Part shown: in pieces, positions 40,767 to 64,000 of the stretch
Layout of the letters: every line of letters begins with the position of its first letter
How positions within the stretch are numbered: position 1 is the stretch's first letter
Assembly (NCBI RefSeq): GCF_900090105.1
Contig: NZ_FMDM01000018.1
Location: forward strand, 54,507 to 118,506
Origin: Micromonospora humi
Lineage (GTDB): Bacteria; Actinomycetota; Actinomycetes; Mycobacteriales; Micromonosporaceae
Length of the DNA: 64,000 nt
Reading direction: 5' to 3'
Notes under the pieces: generated by a model
What the model was told of the DNA's origin: nothing
Databases searched by the model: none
What the model saw: the letters and a program-made list of their open reading frames with translations, nothing else
Translations under genes and position numbers: made by a program

Positions 40767-42619
40767 TCCGGATGAAGCTGTCGATCATCAAGAACTCGAT
40801 GACCGGCGGCCGGGCCGCGTGGATGCTCGTCGGCGCGGTCTTCGGCCTGCTGTTCGCGGCCGCCACCATCTGGCTCTCCCTGGTCGACCTGCCCAACGCC
40901 GACGTGCTGGGCGACCTGCTGGCCGGCGTCTTCCTGATGTGGACGCTCGGCTGGCTGATCGGCCCGCTGTGGGGCGGCTCGGCGGTGCTGCGCGCCGACC
41001 ACTTCGCGCTGCTGCCGGTGCCGCGCCGCCGGCTCGCGGTGGGGCTGCTGGGGGCGGCGTTCGTCGGGATCACCACCGCGGTCACCGCGCTGGGCTTCCT
41101 CGCCCTGATCACGTACGGGGCCCGGCAGGGGCTCGTGCCGGCGTTGCTGGCGGTGCCGATCGCGGCCCTGCAACTGGTCTTCGTCGTGCTGCTGTCCCGG
41201 GTGGTCTACGCGTTGTTCGGCGTCGTCGCGGCGTCCCGGCTGGGTGCGGCGATCACCGGCGTGCTGTTCGCGGCGATGCTCGTGCTCACCCAGTCCGGCT
41301 GGATGATCGTCGTGGCCGTGATGTACTCCGACATCCTCCAGACCGGGTTCTCGCACACCACCACCGTCACGCTGCGGTCGATCCCGTCGAGCTGGGGCGT
41401 GGTGGCGGTGGACGCGGCGGGCCGTGGGGACTGGCCGCTCGCGCTCGCCGCGCCGGCCGGCCTGGCCGTGCTCTGCGTGCTGCTGCTGCTCGTCTGGTCG
41501 GTCGAGCTGGGCAATCCGCGCCGGGCCCGGGTCACCATCCGGGGCAGCGCCGGCCGCGCCCCGGTCAGCGGCGGCCCGCTCGGCGGCACCACCGGCGCGG
41601 TCGTCCGCAAGGAGCTGCGCACCTGGTGGCGTGACCCGCTGCGGACCACCACCGCGGTGGTGCCGATCGTCTGGGCGCTGGGCACCGTGCTGCTGCCGCT
41701 GACCTTCGACGCCCGGCTCCTGCTGCCCTGGGCCGGTCCGGCGGTCGCGCTCTTCGCGATCACCTCGGCCTGCAACCTCTACAGCCAGGACGGCACCGCG
41801 CTCTGGCAGACGATGACGACCGGCACCCAGCGTGCCGACGTGCGGGGCCGGCAGGTGGCGTACCTGATCGTCTTCGCGCCGGCGGCGATCGCCCTGAGCA
41901 TCGGCTTCGTCTGGTGGAGCGGGATGACCTGGACCTGGCCGTGGGTCGCCGCGGCGGTGCCCGCCCTGCTCGGCGGCGGCGCCGGCCTGATCGTCTACTC
42001 GTCGGTGTTCGGCATGGTCCCCGGCCCGGACGCCCACAAGCGGCCGAGCAACCCGCTGGAACGCGCCGACACGACCGGCCAGTCCAACGTGCTGTTCTGG
42101 GTCGGGCTGCTGCCGCCGGCGCCCGCCCTCGCCCTGGTCTACCTCGGCACCCGGTTCGACCAGCCGTGGCTGAGCTGGGCCGGGGTGCCGGTCGGCGTGT
42201 TGACCGGCGTCGTCGTCGCCTGGGTGCTGGGCGGTGCGGCGGTCCGCAAGCTCAGCGCGGACGGCTCCGACCTGCTGCACACCATGCGCACCGGCCGACC
42301 CACAGTGGTCCGCAGGGCCGGCGACGCCGAGGCGGCCAAGAAGGGCGGCACGATGGAGGGGCTGAGCTGGGGCCTCGGTTCGATCCTGCTGATCCCGCAG
42401 GGGATCATCCCGCTGGTCTTCATCCTGTCCGACATCGACGTCAAGTCCTGGTTCCTGGCGATGTACGTGCGGCCCCTCTACGGCGTGCCGATCGCCGTGG
42501 TCAGCATCCTGGCCGGCGTCGCCCTGTACGCCCGGGCCATCATGACCAAGGTCAACAACCGGGCCGGGCGCGGCGCCGCCCCGTCGGCGACCCAGGGACG
42601 CGAGCTCGAATCGGTCTGA
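40751..42619 (+). CDS. ABC transporter permease with 12 or more helices
   Basis: The 622-residue integral membrane protein begins at GTG 40751, overlapping the ATPase by 16 bases. Hydrophobic helices are spread over the whole length (e.g. WMLVGAVFGLLFAAATIWLS; VALFAITSACNLYSQD; IPLVFILSDI). A basic loop (VRKELRTWWRDPLRTT, about residue 285) is typical of ABC-2-type permeases. No substrate motif is known. The C-terminus is cytoplasmic and charged. A perfect hairpin terminator follows, so it ends a P450/transporter unit. Confidence 0.85.
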   Translation: MAGVLIRMKLSIIKNSMTGGRAAWMLVGAVFGLLFAAATIWLSLVDLPNADVLGDLLAGVFLMWTLGWLIGPLWGGSAVLRADHFALLPVPRRRLAVGLLGAAFVGITTAVTALGFLALITYGARQGLVPALLAVPIAALQLVFVVLLSRVVYALFGVVAASRLGAAITGVLFAAMLVLTQSGWMIVVAVMYSDILQTGFSHTTTVTLRSIPSSWGVVAVDAAGRGDWPLALAAPAGLAVLCVLLLLVWSVELGNPRRARVTIRGSAGRAPVSGGPLGGTTGAVVRKELRTWWRDPLRTTTAVVPIVWALGTVLLPLTFDARLLLPWAGPAVALFAITSACNLYSQDGTALWQTMTTGTQRADVRGRQVAYLIVFAPAAIALSIGFVWWSGMTWTWPWVAAAVPALLGGGAGLIVYSSVFGMVPGPDAHKRPSNPLERADTTGQSNVLFWVGLLPPAPALALVYLGTRFDQPWLSWAGVPVGVLTGVVVAWVLGGAAVRKLSADGSDLLHTMRTGRPTVVRRAGDAEAAKKGGTMEGLSWGLGSILLIPQGIIPLVFILSDIDVKSWFLAMYVRPLYGVPIAVVSILAGVALYARAIMTKVNNRAGRGAAPSATQGRELESV

Positions 42620-42634
42620 CCGGCGACCACCGCG

Positions 42635-42679
42635 AAGGGGGCGGGGCAGGCATCACCACGATGCCTGCCCCGCCCCCTT
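42635..42679 (+). terminator. Strong intrinsic terminator before the PKS
   Basis: AAGGGGGCGGGGCAGGCAT (42635-42653) is perfectly complementary to 42661-42679 (19-bp stem, 7-base loop CACCACG), followed by TTT. It lies 16 bases after the permease stop and separates it from the PKS promoter. Confidence 0.88.
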
Positions 42680-42716
42680 TCCCGCTGCGGTGAGGGGCTG
42701 CCACCTCGCCTAGGGG

Positions 42717-42745
42717 TTGGTCCGTGAACAGGGCATTCATAGTGT
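42717..42745 (+). promoter_or_regulatory. Candidate promoter of the PKS gene
   Basis: TTGGTC (42717-42722) and TAGTGT (42740-42745) are separated by 17 bases, just after the terminator. A start at about 42752 would exclude GTG 42724 and leave ATG 42805 as the first good start codon. Confidence 0.5.
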
Positions 42746-42804
42746 TCGGGATATCGCCCGTCGCCGTGACGGTTGCCGTCCGCCGGACCGAATTCGAGGC
42801 GCCG

Positions 42805-59556
<16,752 letters not shown>

Positions 59557-59595
59557 CCACCCACCGCATTCGACACCGCGTACTAGGGGACAGCC

Positions 59596-62500
59596 ATGGC
59601 GAATGAACAGAAGCTTCTCGACCATCTGAAGTGGATGACCGGCGAGCTGCGCCAGGCCAACCGGCGCCTCCGCGAGGTCGAGGAGGGCGCTCGCGAGCCG
59701 ATCGCCGTCGTCGCCATGAGCTGCCGGTTCCCCGGCGGGGTGGCGAGCCCGGAGGAGCTGTGGCAGCTGGTCGCCGGCGGGCGCGACGCGGTCGCGCCGT
59801 TCCCCGGCGACCGGGGCTGGGACGTCGACGCGCTCTACGACCCGGACACCGAGCGGCACGGCACCTCGTACGTGCGGGAGGGCGGCTTCCTCGCCGGGGT
59901 CGACCGGTTCGACGCCGGCCTGTTCGGCATCGCCCCCCGTGAGGCCACCGCCATGGACCCGCAGCAGCGCATCCTGCTGGAGACCGCGTGGGAGGCGTTC
60001 GAGCGGGCCGGCCTCGACCCGCGATCGCTGCGGCAGCAGCGCGTCGGCGTGTTCGCGGGCACCAACGGCCAGGACTACGGCTCGCTGATCGCCGGCGACG
60101 ACGAGACCACCGAGGGCTACCTGGCCACCGGCACGGCGGCGAGTGTCATCTCCGGTCGGCTCGCCTACGCGTTCGGCCTGGAGGGCCCGGCCGTCACCGT
60201 CGACACCGCGTGCTCGTCCGCCCTGGTGGCCCTGCACCTGGCGGCGGAGTCGCTGCGCCGCGGCGAGTGCACCCTCGCGCTGGCCGGCGGTGTCACGGTG
60301 ATGAGCACGCCGACCGCGTTCGTCGAGTTCAGCCGCCAGCGCGGGCTCGCCGCCGACGGGCGCTGCAAGCCGTTCGCGGCGGCCGCCGACGGCACCGGCT
60401 GGGGCGAGGGCGCCGGGCTGCTGCTGCTGGAGCGGCTCTCCGACGCCCGGCGCCACGGGCACCGGGTGCTGGCGGTGGTGCGCGGTACGGCAGTCAACCA
60501 GGACGGCGCCTCCAACGGGCTGACCGCCCCGAACGGGCCCTCGCAGCAGCGGGTGATCCGCGAGGCGCTGGCCGCCGCCGGACTGTCCCCGGCCGAGGTG
60601 GACGCGGTCGAGGCACACGGCACCGGCACCAGGCTGGGCGACCCGATCGAGGCGCAGGCGCTGCTCGCCACGTACGGGCAGGACCGGCCCGAGGACCGGC
60701 CGTTGTGGCTGGGCTCGGTGAAGTCGAACATCGGGCACACCCAGGCGGCGGCCGGCGTCGCCGGGGTCATCAAGATGGTCATGGCGATGCGCGCCGGGGT
60801 GCTGCCGGCGACGCTGCACGTCGACGAGCCGACGCCGCACGTGGACTGGTCGGCCGGCGCGGTCGCGCTGCTGCGCGAGGCGCGCCCGTGGCCGGAGACC
60901 GGACGGCCGCGGCGAGCCGGTGTCTCGTCGTTCGGGATCAGCGGGACGAACGCGCACGTGGTGCTGGAGTCGGCCGCGCCGGTCGCTGACGAGCCGGCCA
61001 CCGAGCAGCCCGGGCCGATGCCGTTCGTGCTGTCCGCCCGGACCGAGCCGGGCCTGCGGGAGCAGGCGACGCGGCTCGCCGCCCTGCTGTCGTCGGGCGC
61101 GACGCCGACCCCGGCCGCCCTCGGATCGGCCCTCGCCACCACACGGGCGGCCCTCGACAGCCGAGCCGTGCTCGTCGCCGACGGTCTGGACGACCTGGCG
61201 GCGGCGCTCGCCGGGCCGGTCGGCGGTGGGGTCGTCGAGCCGGGTGCCCTGGCGTTCCTGTTCACCGGTCAGGGTGCGCAGCGCATCGGGATGGGTGCGG
61301 GTCTGGTGGCGCGGTTCCCGGTGTTCGCGGAGGTGTTCGACGCGATCGTGGCCCGGTTCGACGGGTTGCGGGAGGCCCTGGAGTCCGAGGCGATCCACCG
61401 GACGGTGCACACGCAGGCGGGGTTGTTCGCGGTCGAGGTGGCGTTGTTCCGGCTCCTCGAATCCTGGGGTGTGACAGCGGACTACCTGGTGGGGCATTCG
61501 ATCGGGGAGATCGCGGCGGCGCATGTGGCGGGGGTGTTGTCGCTGGACGATGCGGTGACGTTGGTGGCGGCGCGGGGTCGGTTGATGCAGGCGTTGCCGT
61601 CCGGTGGGGCGATGCTGGCGGTGCAGGGCACCGAGGAGTTGGTGCGGGAGGTCATCGCCGGCACCGGTGTGGACGTCGCGGCGGTGAACGGTCCGACGTC
61701 GGTGGTGATCTCCGGTCCGGCCGATGTGATCGAGGAGCTGGCGCCACGGTTCGCGAAGGCGACGCGGTTGTCGGTGTCGCACGCGTTCCACTCGTCGTTG
61801 ATGGAGCCGATGCTGGCCGACTTCGCGGCGGCGATCGGGGACATCTCGTTTGCGTCGCCGCGGGTTCCGGTGGTGTCGAATCTGACCGGTGTTCCGGTGG
61901 AGGAGTTCACCGTGGCCTACTGGGTGCGGCACGTGCGGGAGGCGGTGCGTTTCGCCGACGGCATGGTCTGGCTCGCCGATCACGGTGTGACCCGGTGCCT
62001 GGAGGTCGGGCCGGCGGGTGTGCTGAGCGCGCTGGCCGCGCCGGAGCTGACCTGCGTCGCGGCGTTGCGCAAGGACCGCGACGAGGCGTCGACGCTGCTG
62101 GCCGCGGTCGGCCGGTTGTGGACCGTCGGCGTGCCCGTGGACTGGAGTGCGATCCTGCCGCCGGCCGGGCACGTCGACCTGCCCACCTACCCCTTCCAGC
62201 GCCAGTCCTACTGGCCGCCGGCCCGCGCCGGCCACGGCAACATCGCCGCCGCCGGACTGTCCGCCGCCGAGCACCCGCTGCTCACCGCCGCCGTGACGCT
62301 CGCCGACGACGACGGGATCCTCCTCACCGGCCGCCTCTCCGCGCACACCCACCCGTGGCTGGCCGACCACGTCGTGCTGGACCGCGTCGTGCTGCCCGGC
62401 ACCGCCTTCGTCGAGCTGGTGCTGCGCGCCGCCCAGCAGGCCGGCGGGCTCGACATCACGGACCTCACCATCGAGACCCCGCTGGTGCTGCCCGCCACCG

Positions 62501-64000
62501 GCGGCGTCCAGCTCCAGGTGCGGGTCGCCGACGACGCGGGCCAACGCTCGGTCCAGGTGTACGCCCGGCCCGAACCGGACGCCGGCACCGAACCGGAGTG
62601 GACCCGCCACGCGTCCGGCGCGCTCGCCACCACCACCCCCGCCGACCAGTTCGACCTCGCGGTCTGGCCGCCGGCCGGCGCCGCACCGATCGACCTCGGC
62701 GACTTCTACGGCGACGCCGCCGCGCGTACCGGTCTGCGCTACGGGCCGGTGTTCCGTGGACTGCGCGCGGCCTGGCTGCTCGACGGCGACGTCTACGCGG
62801 AGGTCGCGCTGCCCACCGAGGCGCACGCCGACGCCGCCCGGTTCGCGCTGCATCCGGCGCTGTTCGACGGCGCGCTGCACGCCGCCGCGCTCGGCGGCCT
62901 GCTGCCCGACGACGGCGCCGCCCGCCTGCCGTTCGCCTGGTCCGAGGTGCGGCTGCACGCCTCCGGCGCCCCCACGCTGCGGGTCCGCCTGCGCGCCGAC
63001 GGCCCGGAGGCCGTCACGCTCCAGGTCGCCGACGTGGACGGCGCCCCGGTCGCCACCGTCGGCCGCCTCGTCCTGCGTCCGGCCAGCCGCGACCAGCTCG
63101 ACTCCGTCGCGGGCAGCGCGACCCGGGACGCGATGTACGCCGTGACGTGGACCGCGCTTCCGCCGTCGCGCGCGCAGGCGCCCGTCACGGACGTCGTCGT
63201 GCTGCCGGTCCGCTCCGCCGACGTGCGCACGGCCGTCGCCGAGTCCCTGACCGGTGTTCGGGACTGGCTGGCCGACGACCGATTCGCCGACGGTCGGCTG
63301 GTGGTCGTCACCCGGGGCGCGGTGCCTGTCGACGGCCCGGTGACCGACCTGGCCGGTGCCGCGGTGCGGGGTCTGCTGCGCTCGGCGCAGACCGAGAATC
63401 CGGGCCGGATCGTGCTCGCCGACCTGGACCACGCGGAGCCGTCCGAGGCGCTGCTGGCCGACCTGCTCCACCGGGACGAGCCGGAACTGGCGGTGCGCGG
63501 CGCCGAGGTGTTCGCCCCACGGCTGACCCGCGCCCTTCCCGCGACCACGCTCACCCTGCCGCCGGTTGCCGAGTCGTGGCGGGTGGCCCCGGGTGGTGAC
63601 GGCGCGTTGTCGAGCTTGGCATGTGTCGAGGTTCCGGGTGTGGAGCTCGGTGCGGGTGAGGTGCGGATCGCGGTTCGCGCGGTGGGGGTGAACTTCCGGG
63701 ACGTGCTGTTGGGTCTGGGGGTGTATCCGGATCCGGATGCGGTGATGGGTTCCGAGGGTGCGGGTGTGGTGGTCGAGGTCGGCCCGGACGTTTCCGACCT
63801 GGCGGTGGGTGATCGGGTGTTCGGGCTGTTCCACGGTGGGTTCGCGCCGCGGGTGGTGGCGGATCATCGGGTGGTCGCGCGGATGCCGCAGGGTTGGTCG
63901 TTCGCGCAGGCGGCGGCGGTGCCGATGGCGTTCCTGACGGCCTGGTACGGGCTGGACGACCTCGGACGTCTGCGGGCCGGTGAGCGGCTGTTGGTGCATG
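59596..64000 (+). CDS. Second modular type I PKS, 5' part (module 4: KS-AT-DH-ER...)
   Basis: ATG 59596 lies 39 bases after the first PKS and the frame runs off the window after 1468 residues. Residues 1-30 (MANEQKLLDHLKWMTGELRQ, then ANRRLREVEE) are an N-terminal coiled-coil docking helix. KS about 35-455 (DTACSSA), AT about 551-874 (GHSIGE, HAFH: malonyl), DH about 887-1182 and the start of an ER from about 1320 (VNFRDVLLGLGVYPDP; AVPMAFLTAWYGL). The DH motif reads HVVLDRVVLP, with aspartate for the usual glycine. A KR and ACP are expected beyond the window, giving a fully reducing module if the DH is active. Confidence 0.93.
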   Translation, partial: MANEQKLLDHLKWMTGELRQANRRLREVEEGAREPIAVVAMSCRFPGGVASPEELWQLVAGGRDAVAPFPGDRGWDVDALYDPDTERHGTSYVREGGFLAGVDRFDAGLFGIAPREATAMDPQQRILLETAWEAFERAGLDPRSLRQQRVGVFAGTNGQDYGSLIAGDDETTEGYLATGTAASVISGRLAYAFGLEGPAVTVDTACSSALVALHLAAESLRRGECTLALAGGVTVMSTPTAFVEFSRQRGLAADGRCKPFAAAADGTGWGEGAGLLLLERLSDARRHGHRVLAVVRGTAVNQDGASNGLTAPNGPSQQRVIREALAAAGLSPAEVDAVEAHGTGTRLGDPIEAQALLATYGQDRPEDRPLWLGSVKSNIGHTQAAAGVAGVIKMVMAMRAGVLPATLHVDEPTPHVDWSAGAVALLREARPWPETGRPRRAGVSSFGISGTNAHVVLESAAPVADEPATEQPGPMPFVLSARTEPGLREQATRLAALLSSGATPTPAALGSALATTRAALDSRAVLVADGLDDLAAALAGPVGGGVVEPGALAFLFTGQGAQRIGMGAGLVARFPVFAEVFDAIVARFDGLREALESEAIHRTVHTQAGLFAVEVALFRLLESWGVTADYLVGHSIGEIAAAHVAGVLSLDDAVTLVAARGRLMQALPSGGAMLAVQGTEELVREVIAGTGVDVAAVNGPTSVVISGPADVIEELAPRFAKATRLSVSHAFHSSLMEPMLADFAAAIGDISFASPRVPVVSNLTGVPVEEFTVAYWVRHVREAVRFADGMVWLADHGVTRCLEVGPAGVLSALAAPELTCVAALRKDRDEASTLLAAVGRLWTVGVPVDWSAILPPAGHVDLPTYPFQRQSYWPPARAGHGNIAAAGLSAAEHPLLTAAVTLADDDGILLTGRLSAHTHPWLADHVVLDRVVLPGTAFVELVLRAAQQAGGLDITDLTIETPLVLPATGGVQLQVRVADDAGQRSVQVYARPEPDAGTEPEWTRHASGALATTTPADQFDLAVWPPAGAAPIDLGDFYGDAAARTGLRYGPVFRGLRAAWLLDGDVYAEVALPTEAHADAARFALHPALFDGALHAAALGGLLPDDGAARLPFAWSEVRLHASGAPTLRVRLRADGPEAVTLQVADVDGAPVATVGRLVLRPASRDQLDSVAGSATRDAMYAVTWTALPPSRAQAPVTDVVVLPVRSADVRTAVAESLTGVRDWLADDRFADGRLVVVTRGAVPVDGPVTDLAGAAVRGLLRSAQTENPGRIVLADLDHAEPSEALLADLLHRDEPELAVRGAEVFAPRLTRALPATTLTLPPVAESWRVAPGGDGALSSLACVEVPGVELGAGEVRIAVRAVGVNFRDVLLGLGVYPDPDAVMGSEGAGVVVEVGPDVSDLAVGDRVFGLFHGGFAPRVVADHRVVARMPQGWSFAQAAAVPMAFLTAWYGLDDLGRLRAGERLLVH

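Noticed and set aside
42724..42804. Upstream GTG start for the first PKS
   Set aside because: It lies between the -35 and -10 of the best promoter candidate, and the extra 27 residues precede the normal KSQ N-terminus. ATG 42805 has a GAGG site.

Overview
The window is very GC-rich, with strongly biased third codon positions, GTG starts, ATGA/GTGA gene overlaps, ECF sigma factors and a modular type I polyketide synthase (PKS). This indicates an actinomycete. I infer a Micromonosporaceae-like genome from the overall style, but nothing in the window fixes the genus.

Layout. (1) 1-9787: regulators and redox genes. These are the 3' part of a LuxR-type regulator, a small membrane protein, two ECF41-like sigma factors that both stop where a C-terminal SnoaL domain would begin, a deletion-scarred dehydrogenase remnant, a divergent SDR/XRE pair, a DUF4331 protein, an NDH-2-like flavoprotein, an NmrA-like protein and a GNAT. 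(2) 9851-15634: an NMT1/SsuA-type ABC importer divergent from an FAD monooxygenase-MarR-DUF3237 operon, probably for uptake and oxidation of a small aromatic or sulfonate-like compound. (3) 16048-23703: a compact cluster around a 70-aa peptide with ten cysteines. It has a MacB-like ATPase and FtsX permease, a TlpA-like thioredoxin, an ABC exporter, an S26 signal peptidase and a MauE-like membrane protein. I read it as a secreted disulfide-rich peptide system with its own oxidative-folding and export machinery, and it is the strongest candidate for an undescribed system here. (4) 23802-25333: a GNAT and an unrecognised protein. (5) 25355-35452: an L-fucose-type oxidative catabolic locus. It has an aldose dehydrogenase, a GntR repressor, a ribose-type ABC importer, L-fuconate dehydratase, a lactonase, a deletion-scarred mutarotase and two dehydrogenases. 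Four related operator-like sites (ACATCANATNT) lie in the two promoter regions. (6) 35743-38509: an alpha/beta hydrolase, a small secreted protein, a frameshifted GyrI-like gene and an APH-type kinase. (7) 38621-64000: a polyketide locus with a P450, an ABC ATPase/permease pair, a strong terminator, a 5583-aa PKS (KSQ loading module plus three modules) and the first 1468 residues of a second PKS.

The PKS reads as propionate starter (KSQ, AT for methylmalonyl); module 1 methylmalonyl with DH-KR; modules 2 and 3 malonyl with KR; module 4 malonyl with DH-ER before the window ends. The predicted chain start is an ethyl, methyl-branched alkene followed by two hydroxyl-bearing acetate units. The AT domains of modules 2 and 4 are nearly identical at DNA level, which points to recent gene conversion.

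An unexpected pattern is that three conserved families (3-hydroxyisobutyrate-dehydrogenase-like, mutarotase, GyrI-like) are each present with recognisable ends but missing interiors. No tRNA, rRNA, CRISPR array or insertion sequence was seen.
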